Part shown: piece by piece, positions 29,218 to 38,527 of the stretch
Numbering within the stretch: position 1 is the stretch's first letter
How the letters are laid out: every line of letters starts with the position of its first letter
Source of the DNA: Luteibacter sp. UNCMF331Sha3.1
GTDB taxonomy: Bacteria; Pseudomonadota; Gammaproteobacteria; Xanthomonadales; Rhodanobacteraceae
DNA length: 64,000 nt
Assembly: GCF_900109915.1 (NCBI RefSeq)
Contig: NZ_FOBU01000002.1
Location: 1,319,170 to 1,383,169, forward strand
Direction of reading: 5' to 3'
Program-made: the position numbers and the translations under genes
Notes under the pieces: generated by a model
What the model saw: the letters and a program-made list of their open reading frames with translations, nothing else
Databases searched by the model: none
What the model was told of the DNA's origin: nothing

Positions 29218-29996
29218 GCTTCGACCTTCGCCTGAAAGACATGCGGGCAGTCGTCACCGGCGGTACGCTGGGCCTCGGCGCCGCCGTCGTCAAAACCCTT
29301 GCGGACGCCGGCGCCCGGGTAGCGACCGCCGCGCGCACGCTGCCGTCGTCGCCGGTGGAGGGCGTGACGTATGTGGCGGCCGATCTCTCGACGGCGGAGG
29401 GAACGGATCGCCTTGCGCGGACAGTCCTCGACGACTGGGGCGGGGTCGACATCCTGATCAACGTGCTCGGCGGGTCGAACACGCCCGGCGGCGGTTTCGC
29501 CGCCATCACCGACGAGCACTGGTACGCCGAATTGAACCTCAACCTGATGCCCGCCGTGCGGCTGGATCGCGCACTGGTGCCGTCGATGCTGGAGCGAGGG
29601 GCGGGTGTCGTCATCCATGTCAGCTCCATCCAGCGCGTGCTGCCGCTGCCCGAATCCACCACGGCCTATGCCGCGGCCAAGGGCGCGCTCACGACGTACA
29701 GCAAGTCGCTGGCCAGGGAGGTGACGCCGAAAGGGGTTCGCGTGTTGAGCGTCGCCCCAGGCTGGATCGAGACCGAAGCGTCCGTCGCCTTCGCGCAGCG
29801 GACGGCGGCCGCAGCCGGCACGGATTACGAAGGCGGCAAGAAGCTGATCATGGACTGGCTGGGTGGCATTCCCGTGGGCCGGCCCGCCACGCCGGACGAG
29901 GTTGCCGATCTCATCGCCTTCCTCGCTTCGCCGCGCGCCGCGTCCATCGCCGGGTGCGAGTATCGAATCGACGGCGGGACCGTTCCGACGTTGTAG
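29214..29996 (+). CDS. Short-chain dehydrogenase/reductase (SDR)
   Basis: A 260-residue classical SDR. The cofactor motif is TGGTLGLGAAV (TGxxxGxG-like), NVLGG replaces the common NNAG, catalytic Ser lies in HVSSIQRV and the Tyr/Lys pair in YAAAKGAL. The C-terminus ends in the typical GCEYRIDGGTVPTL. Redox substrate unknown. It is translationally coupled to the NTF2-like gene and faces LysR 1. Confidence 0.9.
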   Translation: MSFDLRLKDMRAVVTGGTLGLGAAVVKTLADAGARVATAARTLPSSPVEGVTYVAADLSTAEGTDRLARTVLDDWGGVDILINVLGGSNTPGGGFAAITDEHWYAELNLNLMPAVRLDRALVPSMLERGAGVVIHVSSIQRVLPLPESTTAYAAAKGALTTYSKSLAREVTPKGVRVLSVAPGWIETEASVAFAQRTAAAAGTDYEGGKKLIMDWLGGIPVGRPATPDEVADLIAFLASPRAASIAGCEYRIDGGTVPTL

Positions 29997-30108
29997 GGGC
30001 GGCAGCTATCCAGCGGTGTCGATGGCGGCCGTGATCTTTTCCGACCGCCCGGGTCGCTTCATGGCCATGCCGTACACTGCCCGGACCGTCTCAGCCTGTT
30101 GATATCGA

Positions 30109-31134
30109 ATGGTCGCTCCCGTCGCCGGCGTTCGGCTCGAAGATCGTGTCGTCCCGTTTCCCGCATCGATAAGCGAGGCCGCCAGGGCGTACCTTCAGCG
30201 CCTGGTCGGTGTCGACGGCACGCCGGTCAACGCGCGCTACGTCATGCCACCGCCCGAGGATCGCGAAGCCTGGGCCCGGATGAAGGTCGCGGTCGATGCG
30301 CAGTACGGCGCCGCGGCGCAGGCGCGCGCGGGCGAGCTGACCTCGACGGTCGAAACGCTCGCGCTGGGGGACACGCTGGTGCATGTGGCGACGCCCGCCG
30401 CGCTCGCTCGCCCCGACTGCGCGTATCTCGACCTGCACGGTGGCGCGCTCGTCTTCGGCGGCGGCAACGCCTGCCGCGTCGGCGCGCAGACGCAGGCCGA
30501 TCTGCATGGCGTGCGCTGCTACGGCGTGGACTACCGGACGCCGCCGCAACATCCGTACCCCGCGGCGCTGGACGACTGCCTCGTCGCCTATCGGCATCTT
30601 CTCAGCAAGCACGCCCCGGACAGGATCGTCGTCGGCGGTCGATCGGCAGGCGGGAATCTCGCCGCGGCGATGCTCCTTCGGGCGCGCGACGAAGGTCTGC
30701 CCATGCCGGCCGCGCTCGTCCTTTTGTCGCCACAACTGGACCTGACCGAGTCGGGAGACAGTTTTGAGGTGAATCGCTACGTGGATGTCGTTCTCGTCGG
30801 CTCCCTGATGTCGAACCATCGGCTCTATGCTAACGGCGCGGATCTGGCGGACCCATTGATCTCGCCGTTGTTCGGCGATGTCTCGGGGTTCCCGTCGACG
30901 TTCCTGCAGAGCGGCACGCGGGATCTTTTCCTCTCGAGCGCGGTGCGGATGCACCGCAAGCTCCGCCAGGCCGGCATTCCGGCGGAGCTGCACGTGTTCG
31001 AAGGGATGCCGCATGGCGGCTTCGGCGGACATGCGCCGGAGGACGATGACCTCGCCGACGACATGGCGGGCTTCGTCAGTCGTCATTGGGCGAAGGAAGA
31101 CGAGGCCCGCCCCGGCGCGGGACACGCAGCGTGA
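30109..31134 (+). CDS. Alpha/beta hydrolase (HSL/acetyl-esterase-like)
   Basis: A 341-residue esterase-type hydrolase. The oxyanion segment DLHGGALVFGGG and the nucleophile elbow GGRSAGGNLAAA (Ser179) are those of the hormone-sensitive-lipase branch; the catalytic His is in GMPHGGF near residue 303, with the acid in SGTRDLFL upstream. There is no signal peptide, so it acts in the cytoplasm. Substrate unknown. A 112-base gap separates it from the SDR gene. Confidence 0.87.
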   Translation: MVAPVAGVRLEDRVVPFPASISEAARAYLQRLVGVDGTPVNARYVMPPPEDREAWARMKVAVDAQYGAAAQARAGELTSTVETLALGDTLVHVATPAALARPDCAYLDLHGGALVFGGGNACRVGAQTQADLHGVRCYGVDYRTPPQHPYPAALDDCLVAYRHLLSKHAPDRIVVGGRSAGGNLAAAMLLRARDEGLPMPAALVLLSPQLDLTESGDSFEVNRYVDVVLVGSLMSNHRLYANGADLADPLISPLFGDVSGFPSTFLQSGTRDLFLSSAVRMHRKLRQAGIPAELHVFEGMPHGGFGGHAPEDDDLADDMAGFVSRHWAKEDEARPGAGHAA

Positions 31135-31189
31135 GGTTTGGGGGAATCGACGGACACATGTGTCGCTCGCCGCGCGCGTGGGCGCCGCG

Positions 31190-31924
31190 GTGATCCCCGT
31201 CGTCCGCATCGGCTGCGCCGGATGGTCGTTGCCTGGCGATGCGAAAGCCGCCTTTCCGGGGCAGGGTAGTCACCTCGAGCGCTATGCGCGCGTCTTCCCG
31301 TCGGTGGAGATCAACAGTTCTTTCTATCGGCCGCATCGGCCGGACACCTACGCGCGCTGGGCGTCGAGCGTGCCCGACGCGTTCCGTTTCGCCGTGAAGA
31401 TGCCCAGGACCCTCTCGCACGCGTTGCGCCTGCAGGGCGCGACGGGGGAGCTATCTCGGTTTCTGGGGGAGATCGCGCCGCTTGGCGACAAACTGGGATG
31501 CCTGCTCCTGCAGTTGCCACCGAGCCTGACGTTCGATCGCCGCGTCGCGCGGCGTTTCCTTGCCGACCTGCGCGTCGCGACCGATGCGCGCGTGGTCTGC
31601 GAGCCGCGCCATGCAAGCTGGTTCACGGAGGAGGCAAGTCACGCCTTGCAGCAAGTCGGGGTGGGGTGCGTGCTGGCCGATCCATCGCCGGTGCCGGGCG
31701 TCATGCCGCTGGGCGATCCAGCGACTCTCTATATTCGCCTGCACGGGTCGCCGCGGATGTACTACTCGTCGTATGACGACACGTTCCTCGCAGCGCTCGC
31801 GAGCACGCTGGTCGCGACGGCACGAGCCGGCACGTCGGTCTGGTGTGTCTTCGACAACACGGCCGGGGGTGTGGCGGTGCCGGATGCGTTGAAGTTGATG
31901 GCGTTCTTGTCGGAGGTCGGCTAG
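31190..31924 (+). CDS. DUF72-family protein (YecE-like)
   Basis: A 244-residue TIM-barrel-like protein of the DUF72/YecE family. Recognisable segments are RIGCAGWSLPGD at the N-terminus, FPSVEINSSFYR, FRFAVKMPRTLSH, LLLQLPPSLTFD and YIRLHGSPRMYYSSYDD. The biochemical role of the family is unknown. No ATG fits; GTG at 31190 gives the usual N-terminus and GTG at 31178 is an alternative. It follows the hydrolase by 55 bases. Confidence 0.83.
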   Translation: MIPVVRIGCAGWSLPGDAKAAFPGQGSHLERYARVFPSVEINSSFYRPHRPDTYARWASSVPDAFRFAVKMPRTLSHALRLQGATGELSRFLGEIAPLGDKLGCLLLQLPPSLTFDRRVARRFLADLRVATDARVVCEPRHASWFTEEASHALQQVGVGCVLADPSPVPGVMPLGDPATLYIRLHGSPRMYYSSYDDTFLAALASTLVATARAGTSVWCVFDNTAGGVAVPDALKLMAFLSEVG

Positions 31925-31972
31925 TGCATGGCGGCGGCTGCGGTATCGCGAAAACCGATCGCATCGCCGTGG

Positions 31973-31992
31973 ATCCCGGCGTGCGCCGGGAT
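31973..31992. repeat. Short intergenic palindrome ATCCCGGCG-type
   Basis: ATCCCGGCGTGCGCCGGGAT has 9-base arms with a 2-base centre and is followed by GACGG. This sequence type recurs in intergenic regions of many proteobacterial genomes. Here it lies between the convergent DUF72 and YcaQ-type genes and may act as a transcript end. Confidence 0.5.
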
Positions 31993-32019
31993 GACGGTGA
32001 GGGGGAGGCGGCGTCTCTG

Positions 32020-33183
32020 CTAGCTGCGTGCGTGGGTAACGCCTTGCAGGTTCAGCCAGCGGGCCATCCGGTCGAGTTCCGCATTCAGCGCGTCTCTGGT
32101 GTGAGCCGGCGCATCGGGTTCGATCGTCGCCTTCTGCACGATCAGCGTGCCGGCCTTGCGGTCGGATTTGAGGTCCACGCGTGCGACGAGGGCGCCGTCG
32201 AGCAGGAACGGCAGCACGTAGTAACCGTGCTCGCGCTTGTGCGCCGGTGTGTAGATCTCCAGGCGATAGCGGAAAGCGAAGAGGCGCTCGGTGCGCGGCC
32301 GGTGCCAGACCAGCGGGTCGAACGGCGACAGCAGGGCGGCGCCTTCGGTGCGGCGACCTGCGCGCGCATCCTTGTGCAGATAGGCCTGCTGCCGCCAGCC
32401 GTCCACGCGCACCGGAATCAGCATGCCTTCGTCGACCAGTTGCTGGAGCGGTACCGCGACGTCGGGCGCCGGGATACGGTAGTAGTCGCGCAGGTCGTCG
32501 GCGGCGGCGATACCGAGCGCTTCGGCCGAGCGGGCGAGGAGGGCGCGATGCGCATCGACGTCGCGGGGCGTCGGTGATGCGAGGACATCGCCAGGCAACA
32601 CACGTTCCGGCAGGTCGTAGACGCGTTCGAAGCTGGTCCGGCGATGGGTCGCGGTGACGAGCCCGGCCCAGAACAGCCATTCGAGCGCGCGCTTTGCGTC
32701 GCTGCGCGCCCACATGCCCGTGCTGGCCTTGCTGCTCTCCACGTCGGACGCAGCGATCGGGCCGTCGGCACGGATACGTTCGAGCATCGCGTCCGCTTCC
32801 GCGCGTCGTTCGTGCGCGAACGTCTGAAGCGGTGTCCAGACACCTTCACCGCGAAGCGCGCGAGCCATGCGCCAGCGGAGCAGGGGCTGGCAGTCGAGAG
32901 GAAGGAACGAGGCTTCGTGTCCCCAGTATTCGAAGAACCGAGTGTTCTTGCCCGACAGGACGCTGTCGAGCTGCGCGCGCTCGTACGTGCCCAGTCGGGA
33001 GAAGAGCGGGAGGTAATGCGAGCGGACGAGCACGCTCACGCTGTCGATCTGCAGCACGCCGAGCCTTTCCACGGCGCGTCGCAGCTGGAGCCGGCCGACG
33101 TCGGCCTCGCGGTCGGGTGCGTTGAAAACTTGCGCGGTAAGCGCGTAACGGCGGGCTTCCCGCAGACTGATCGCTGACTTCAT
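32020..33183 (-). CDS. YcaQ/AlkZ-family DNA glycosylase
   Basis: A 387-residue winged-helix (HTH_42) protein. The catalytic QxD motif of the YcaQ branch is seen as Gln45-Ile46-Asp47 (VLQIDSVSVLVRSHYLPL). RFFEYWGHEASFLPL, GEWLFWAGLV-like LEWLFWAGLVTATHR and the C-terminal PFDPLVWHRPRTERLFAFRYRLEIY are typical. YcaQ excises alkylated bases and unhooks DNA cross-links; AlkZ self-resistance enzymes use QxQ instead. It is not beside a biosynthetic cluster, so a housekeeping repair role is likely. Confidence 0.87.
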   Translation of the reverse strand: MKSAISLREARRYALTAQVFNAPDREADVGRLQLRRAVERLGVLQIDSVSVLVRSHYLPLFSRLGTYERAQLDSVLSGKNTRFFEYWGHEASFLPLDCQPLLRWRMARALRGEGVWTPLQTFAHERRAEADAMLERIRADGPIAASDVESSKASTGMWARSDAKRALEWLFWAGLVTATHRRTSFERVYDLPERVLPGDVLASPTPRDVDAHRALLARSAEALGIAAADDLRDYYRIPAPDVAVPLQQLVDEGMLIPVRVDGWRQQAYLHKDARAGRRTEGAALLSPFDPLVWHRPRTERLFAFRYRLEIYTPAHKREHGYYVLPFLLDGALVARVDLKSDRKAGTLIVQKATIEPDAPAHTRDALNAELDRMARWLNLQGVTHARS

Positions 33184-33250
33184 GCGCGAAGCATACCGCC
33201 GACGATCCGGTCGGCACCCGTCGGGAGGGCCGGCCGGTCGCTTCGACGCT

Positions 33251-34156
33251 TCAGCTACGCGATCCCATGGCCGGCGTCATGAGGTCGGCGAAGCCGATGC
33301 GATGCAGGAATTCCGCACGCACCCGGTCGATCACCGCGTAGGACACGGCCGCACCGTCGCTGGCCGGATCGATCACCACGCGGAAGGGTCGCTTGCCGTA
33401 CGGCGCGTCCACGATGGAAACGACGGCATCGGCAACGCCCTGCGGGTCCGCATCGTCCGGCACCGTCTTGCCCAGTGCGTCCAGCATGCGGTCGGCGAAG
33501 CCGTGCGGGAGGTCGGCCTCGTAGTCGTTCGCGCGAACGGTGTCGGACGGAGCACCCGCGCGCGCGAAGTGATTCGTGCCTTTGGTGAAGGCGCCGGGAA
33601 CCACGATGGACGTCTCGATGCCGAAGGGCGCCAGCTCCCGCGCGTAGCAGACCGCGAGCGCGTCCATGGCCGCCTTCGCCGCGAAATAGGGCCCGAGCAG
33701 CGGCGGCACGCCGCCCGCGGCGCTGCTGCTGCCGATCCATACCACCAGCCCGCGGCGCGCGGCGCGCAGGTGGGGCAACGCGGCACGGTTCACGCGCTGG
33801 GCGCCGAGCACGTTCACGTCGTAGAGGTGGGCCAGGTCTTCCGGCGTGAAGGCTTCGCTCGGGCCCCAGACCATGTGGCCGGCGTTGTGGATGAGCACGT
33901 CGAGCCGACCATGCGCATCGACGATCGTGTCGATGGCACGCTGCGCGGATTCGCCGGACTGTACGTCGAGTTCGACGGTGCGCAGGTCCACACCGTTGTC
34001 CCTGGCGTAGCCGGCGACTTCGGCGACCTGCGCCGCGTTCTTGCCGTCGAGGTCGCGCATCGACGCATAGACGGTATGGCCCGCGGCGGCGAGCGCGTTC
34101 GCCATCAGGCGGCCGAAGCCGCTCGATGCGCCCGTGACGAGGATGACCTGGTTCAT
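33251..34156 (-). CDS. SDR-family oxidoreductase
   Basis: A 301-residue SDR. The cofactor site TGASSGFGR lies at residues 8-16, NAGHMVWG is the NNAG equivalent, IGSSSAAGG holds the catalytic Ser and the catalytic Tyr/Lys pair is in YFAAKAAMD. The C-terminal extension of about 50 residues beyond a classical SDR core resembles 17-beta-HSD-like members. It is third in the tautomerase-SDR-SDR unit, 14 bases after the previous gene. Confidence 0.9.
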   Translation of the reverse strand: MNQVILVTGASSGFGRLMANALAAAGHTVYASMRDLDGKNAAQVAEVAGYARDNGVDLRTVELDVQSGESAQRAIDTIVDAHGRLDVLIHNAGHMVWGPSEAFTPEDLAHLYDVNVLGAQRVNRAALPHLRAARRGLVVWIGSSSAAGGVPPLLGPYFAAKAAMDALAVCYARELAPFGIETSIVVPGAFTKGTNHFARAGAPSDTVRANDYEADLPHGFADRMLDALGKTVPDDADPQGVADAVVSIVDAPYGKRPFRVVIDPASDGAAVSYAVIDRVRAEFLHRIGFADLMTPAMGSRS

Positions 34157-34170
34157 GCTGTCGCTCCCCG

Positions 34171-34911
34171 TCAGACCACGCCGCCGTTGGCGCGGACGAT
34201 CTGGCCGTTGATCCAGCCCGCGTCGGGTCCGACCAGCATGGACACGGCGCGCGCGATGTCGTCGACTTCGCCGAGGCGGCCCAGCGGAATCATCTGCCTG
34301 ATGCGATCGAGCGTCGCCTGATCCTTGCCGTCGAGGAACAGCTCGGTGGCGACCGGGCCCGGCGCGACGGCATTGACGGTGATGCCGCGCGACCCGAGTT
34401 CCTTCGCGAGGATGTGCGTCATGGCTTCCACCGCGGCCTTGGTCGCGGCGTAGACGGCGTAGGTCGGCTGATAGAGACCGACGACGCTGGTCGAGAAGTT
34501 AACGATGCGGCCGCCGTCGCGGAGGCGCTTCGCGGCTTCGCGCAGACCGTTGAACGTGCCCTTGAGGTTGATCGCGATGGTCTGGTCGAACAGGGCGTCG
34601 TCGGTCTGCGCGACCGGCGCCAGCTTCATGATGCCGGCATTGTTCACCAGCACGTCGACGCCGCCGTACGTGGCTTCGGCCGAGTCGAACATGCGCTTCA
34701 CGGCCTGCGGATCGCTCACGTCCGCCTGGCACGAAATGGCGCGGCCGCCCGCCTTCTCGATGGATTCCACCAGTTTCGCGGCGGCGCCGGCGCTACCCGC
34801 GTAGTTGACGATCACGGTGAAACCGTCCTTCGCCAGTCGCGTGGCGATGGCGGCGCCGATACCACGCGATGCGCCGGTAACGATGGCTACCTTGTTGGTC
34901 GAACTGCTCAT
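34171..34911 (-). CDS. SDR-family oxidoreductase (FabG-like)
   Basis: A 246-residue classical SDR. TGASRGIGAAIATRL binds the cofactor, NNAGIMKLAPV and FSTSVVGLYQPTY (catalytic Ser) follow, and YAATKAAVEAM holds the Tyr and Lys. Near the C-terminus INGQIVRANGGVV is FabG-like. It lacks fatty-acid genes around it, so it is more likely a catabolic or detoxifying reductase. It lies between the tautomerase gene (48-base gap) and another SDR. Confidence 0.92.
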   Translation of the reverse strand: MSSSTNKVAIVTGASRGIGAAIATRLAKDGFTVIVNYAGSAGAAAKLVESIEKAGGRAISCQADVSDPQAVKRMFDSAEATYGGVDVLVNNAGIMKLAPVAQTDDALFDQTIAINLKGTFNGLREAAKRLRDGGRIVNFSTSVVGLYQPTYAVYAATKAAVEAMTHILAKELGSRGITVNAVAPGPVATELFLDGKDQATLDRIRQMIPLGRLGEVDDIARAVSMLVGPDAGWINGQIVRANGGVV

Positions 34912-34959
34912 GATCCGTGCTCCAGTAGAGAGGGGGGAAGGGGAGAAAAAGCCGAGGGC

Positions 34960-35172
34960 TCAGTCGTTCGCCCGGTAGGCCTCGGGAATCGTGAAGACCT
35001 CATCGGCGCGTGCGTAACCGCCGTCCTTGATCTCTTCGATGAGGACCATCGTGTGGGGACGCGCCGCCTCCGAGAAATACTCGACCAGCATGGCGGTCGT
35101 GCGGTGGACGATTTCCTCTTTCTGCGCGCGGCTGAGGGCGGCTTCGGGAACCTTGAAGTTGGCGAACGGCAT
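34960..35172 (-). CDS. 4-oxalocrotonate tautomerase-family protein
   Basis: A 70-residue tautomerase subunit. After removal of Met the N-terminus would be Pro (MPFANFKVPEAAL), the catalytic base of the family. LIEEIKDGGYARADEV matches the strand and loop before the C-terminus. It probably forms oligomers and isomerises enol substrates. It is the first gene of a three-gene unit divergent from LysR 2. Confidence 0.83.
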   Translation of the reverse strand: MPFANFKVPEAALSRAQKEEIVHRTTAMLVEYFSEAARPHTMVLIEEIKDGGYARADEVFTIPEAYRAND

Positions 35173-35310
35173 GGTCTTCTCCAGTGCGGGGATGGACCGG
35201 ACGCGGATCGGTCCGGCGTGTCGACCACGATAGTCGTTTCGAAAATCCGCGCTAGAATGCGGTTTCCAACATCACCGTTTCAGAAAACATAACAATCGGG
35301 GCAAGGTGTC

Positions 35311-36207
35311 ATGGACCGGATCGACGTCATGCGGCTCTTCGTCCGGATCGTGGAGCGCGGAAGCTTCGCGCAGGCCGCGCGCGACCTGCAGCTGCCGCGC
35401 CCGAGCGCCACCCATGCCATCCAGCGCCTCGAGACCGATCTCGGCGTGCGCCTGCTCGAACGCACCACGCGGAACGTCCGTCCGACGCTCGACGGCGCGA
35501 TGTATCACGAGCGTTGCGTCCGTCTTCTGGCCGACATCGACGAGATGGAGAGCGTATTTCGCGATGCCGAGCCGAAGGGGCCGCTGCGCGTCGACATGCA
35601 GGGCACCATCGCGCGTTTCTTCATCCTGCCGGCCCTGCCGGATTTCATCGCGCGTTACCCCGGCATCGCGCTCAACATCAGCGAAGCCGATCGCATGGTG
35701 GACCTGATCAAGGAAGGCTTCGACTGCGTTGTGCGTGCCGGCGAGCTCGCCGACTCGTCGCTGGTGGGGCGCCGTCTCACGTCGTTCGCGCAGGTGACGG
35801 TGGGCAGTCCCGCTTACTTCGCACGGCACGGCGTGCCCGCGACACCGGACGATCTCGAAGGGCACCGCATGGTGGCGTACACGGCGTCGGCGACGGGCCA
35901 GTCGTACCCGATGGAATTCGTCCTCAACGACCGCGTGCATGAGATACCGCTACCGCACGTCGTGGTCGTGCGCGGTGCGGAGATCTATACCGCTTCCTGC
36001 GTCGCGGGACTCGGACTGATCCAGGTGCCGCGTTATCGCGTCGCACATCAGCTCGCCGCGGGCGAGCTCGTATCGGTCCTCGACGACACGCCGCCGCCAC
36101 CGATGCCGGTGTCCGTGCTGTATCCGCACAATCGCCAGCTCTCCCCGCGCGTGCGCGTGTTCATCGACTGGCTGGCCGACGTGTTCCGCGGCGCCGCCGG
36201 CGCGTAG
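35311..36207 (+). CDS. LysR-family transcriptional regulator (LysR 2)
   Basis: A 298-residue regulator. The HTH is seen in RIVERGSFAQAARDLQLPR and SATHAIQRLETDLGVRLLERTT, followed by an effector-binding domain. The divergent promoter region 35173-35310 is shared with the tautomerase-SDR-SDR unit, its likely target. Effector not predictable. Confidence 0.92.
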   Translation: MDRIDVMRLFVRIVERGSFAQAARDLQLPRPSATHAIQRLETDLGVRLLERTTRNVRPTLDGAMYHERCVRLLADIDEMESVFRDAEPKGPLRVDMQGTIARFFILPALPDFIARYPGIALNISEADRMVDLIKEGFDCVVRAGELADSSLVGRRLTSFAQVTVGSPAYFARHGVPATPDDLEGHRMVAYTASATGQSYPMEFVLNDRVHEIPLPHVVVVRGAEIYTASCVAGLGLIQVPRYRVAHQLAAGELVSVLDDTPPPPMPVSVLYPHNRQLSPRVRVFIDWLADVFRGAAGA

Positions 36208-36393
36208 CGAAGGACATCGTGCGCAAGCCGGGGTCGCGCGCGGCAAGACGCGAGCGTCGGAACGTATCGACATCCGTCGCCTGGTGCGCACGAGGCAACA
36301 CCATCGTCCGTTCCACGGACCTAGTGGCATCCCGCACGGGTATCTACGATGAGGACATGCGGCCATCGCGCCGTCCTCCTGGAGGTTTTCCCC

Positions 36394-37314
36394 ATGCATT
36401 CCGTAGCAACCCCCGTGCGTTCCCTCACGTCGGCAGCCAGCGATCCGGTACCGTCACGCTACGCCGTCAACGTCGGCGACATCGAAGTGCTGGTCATCAG
36501 CGACGGCATCCTGCCGCTGCCGACCGTGACGATGGCGCACAACGCGAAGCCGGCCGACCTGTCGAACTGGCTCGAATACATGTACATGCCGCCGGACCAG
36601 TACGACTGGCCGCTCAACGTGATGGTGGTGCGCAGCGGCGAGCAGACGATCCTCGTCGACGCGGGTCTCGGCGTGCAGTTTCCCGATTTTCCGCGCGCCG
36701 GACAGCTTCCGCAGCGTCTCGCCGCCGCCGGCATCGCGTTGAGTTCGCTGACCGACGTCGTGATCACGCACATGCATATGGATCACGTGGGCGGTCTGCT
36801 CGTCGACGGCGTGAAGGGGCAGCTGAATCCGGAGCTGCGTATCCACGTGTCGTCGAAGGAACTCGCGTTCTGGAGGGACCCGGACTTCAGCCGCGTGTCG
36901 ATGCCGGAAGCCGTGCCGCCGGTGCTGCGCTCGACGGCGAAGCGGTTCGCCGAGGAATACAGCGACTTCATCCGTCCGTTCGACGGCGATACGCATCAGG
37001 TGGCGCCGGGTGTCGTGGCGCGCGTCACCGGCGGTCACACGCCGGGTCATTGCGTGGTCGATCTGAAGTCCGGCGAAGAGCGGCTCAGCTTCCTGGGCGA
37101 CGCTGTCTTTCCGGTCGCGTTCGATCATCCCGAGTGGTTCAACGGGTTCGAGCACGATCCGGAAACGGCGGCGCGCGTCCGCCTCGACCTCTTCCGCGAG
37201 CTCGCGGCCAATGGCTCGCTGATGGTGGCGACGCACCTGCCGTTCCCGTCGGTCGGTCACGTCGCCGTCGACGGCGACGCGTTCCGCTGGGTGCCGGTGA
37301 TCTGGGACTTCTGA
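36394..37314 (+). CDS. MBL-fold metallo-hydrolase
   Basis: A 306-residue metallo-beta-lactamase-fold protein. The metal ligands are in THMHMDHVGG, GGHTPGHC and LGDAVFP, and the last His near the C-terminus in ATHLPFPSVGH, a pattern of the quorum-quenching-lactonase/PNGM-like group. A good Shine-Dalgarno (GGAGG at 36381-36385) supports the ATG at 36394. The N-terminal 20 residues lack a clear signal peptide. Substrate unknown. The 186 bases before it hold no other recognisable element. Confidence 0.87.
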   Translation: MHSVATPVRSLTSAASDPVPSRYAVNVGDIEVLVISDGILPLPTVTMAHNAKPADLSNWLEYMYMPPDQYDWPLNVMVVRSGEQTILVDAGLGVQFPDFPRAGQLPQRLAAAGIALSSLTDVVITHMHMDHVGGLLVDGVKGQLNPELRIHVSSKELAFWRDPDFSRVSMPEAVPPVLRSTAKRFAEEYSDFIRPFDGDTHQVAPGVVARVTGGHTPGHCVVDLKSGEERLSFLGDAVFPVAFDHPEWFNGFEHDPETAARVRLDLFRELAANGSLMVATHLPFPSVGHVAVDGDAFRWVPVIWDF

Positions 37315-37333
37315 TCGCGTTCGCAGGGTGCAT

Positions 37334-37371
37334 GACGAAGGCGGCACGTCGCGAGGCGCGCCGCCTTCGTC
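37334..37371. terminator. Bidirectional terminator between convergent genes
   Basis: GACGAAGGCGGC (37334-37345) pairs perfectly with GCCGCCTTCGTC (37360-37371) across a 14-base loop, in the 60-base space between the MBL gene and the GST gene. No long T-run is present. Confidence 0.65.
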
Positions 37372-37374
37372 GCA

Positions 37375-38034
37375 TCAGGACGTCGCGACGCGTGCGGTGT
37401 CGGCGGCGGCGTAGAACGCGATCTGATCGTCGAACGCCTTGGTGAACGCCGGCCGTGCCGTCGCACGGGCGAGATACGCGGCGCATGAGGGATAGTCCGC
37501 GAGCCCACCGAACCGGTCGACCAGGCGAAGCACATCGGCCATGAGGATGTCCGCGACGGTGAAACGCTCCGTGAGCCAGTCGCGGTCGGTCAGCACGCGC
37601 TCCAGGTTCTTCAGACGGCCGGCGAGGAACTCGTCGATCAGCCGGTGCGCCGGCGAGTCGGTCGTGTCCTCGAGAAACCGATAGAACGACCACGGAATGG
37701 TGGCGGCTTCCACCGAATTCAGTGCCGCGAACATCCATACGCGGGCCTGGTCCCGTTCCTTGCGATCGACAGGCAGCAGCGTGTCGCTCCTGCCGCCCAG
37801 ATACTCGAGGATCGCGCCCGTCTCGAAGATCGTGACGTCGCCGTCCTGCAACCAGGGCACCTGGCCGAACGGCTGGAAGTGATAGTGTCCGGCCGTCTTC
37901 GGATCCAGCGGCGTGGTGGCGATCCGATAGGGCAGCCCCGCTTCCTCGAGCGCCCAGCGGATGCGCAGGTCGCGCACGAAACCACGGGGCGGCTCGGGAA
38001 CCCATTCGAGCGTGGTGAGGATCAGTTCGGCCAT
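37375..38034 (-). CDS. Glutathione S-transferase family protein
   Basis: A 219-residue GST-fold protein. The N-terminal thioredoxin-like domain contains IRWALEEAGLPYRI, the cis-proline segment FGQVPWLQDGD and the glutathione-binding FETGAILEYLG. The C-terminal helical domain has LTERFTVADILMADVLR. Likely conjugates or reduces electrophiles with glutathione in the cytoplasm. It lies downstream of the RidA and SDR genes in the same orientation, with a 72-base gap. Confidence 0.91.
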   Translation of the reverse strand: MAELILTTLEWVPEPPRGFVRDLRIRWALEEAGLPYRIATTPLDPKTAGHYHFQPFGQVPWLQDGDVTIFETGAILEYLGGRSDTLLPVDRKERDQARVWMFAALNSVEAATIPWSFYRFLEDTTDSPAHRLIDEFLAGRLKNLERVLTDRDWLTERFTVADILMADVLRLVDRFGGLADYPSCAAYLARATARPAFTKAFDDQIAFYAAADTARVATS

Positions 38035-38106
38035 GCGCTTCTCCTGTCGTACGGCCGATGGTAGAGGACCCGGCGTTCCGATGTCCGCGGATGCCGGGCA
38101 CGAGGA

Positions 38107-38499
38107 CTAGCCGGGGATGCGGGCGATCGCCTTGAGTTCGACGTCGAAGCCGGCAAGCCAGTTCACGCCGACGGCGGTCCATGTCGGATAAGGCGCTTCG
38201 CCGATCTCGGTCTCTCGGATCGCCATGAACGTGTCGAACTGGGCGGCGGGATCGGTGTGGAACGACGTGACGTCCAGCACGTCGTCGAACGTGCAGCCGG
38301 CGGCGGCGAGTACCTCGCGAAGGTTCGCGAAGGCGCGACGCACCTGGTCGTCGTAGCGCGGCTCCGGCGAGCCGTCTTCGCGACTGCCGACCTGGCCGGC
38401 CACGAAGAGCAGATCGCCCGCGCGCACGGCCGGCGAGTACCTGTGCGCGTCGTAAAGCGCGTGGCGGTTGGCGGGGAAGATCGCGGCGCGGTTGTTCAT
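38107..38499 (-). CDS. RidA/YjgF-family protein
   Basis: A 130-residue Rid-family protein. Typical segments are YSPAVRAGDLLFVAGQVG, VRRAFANLREVLAAAGCTFDDVLDVTSFH and a C-terminal VELKAIARIPG. Members hydrolyse reactive enamine/imine intermediates, though the Arg that defines archetypal RidA is not certain here. The ATG at 38499 is chosen; an open frame upstream is a shadow. It follows the SDR gene by 28 bases and is probably co-transcribed. Confidence 0.87.
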   Translation of the reverse strand: MNNRAAIFPANRHALYDAHRYSPAVRAGDLLFVAGQVGSREDGSPEPRYDDQVRRAFANLREVLAAAGCTFDDVLDVTSFHTDPAAQFDTFMAIRETEIGEAPYPTWTAVGVNWLAGFDVELKAIARIPG

Positions 38500-38527
38500 G
38501 GCATGTCCTTCGTGATGGGGTCGGTGG

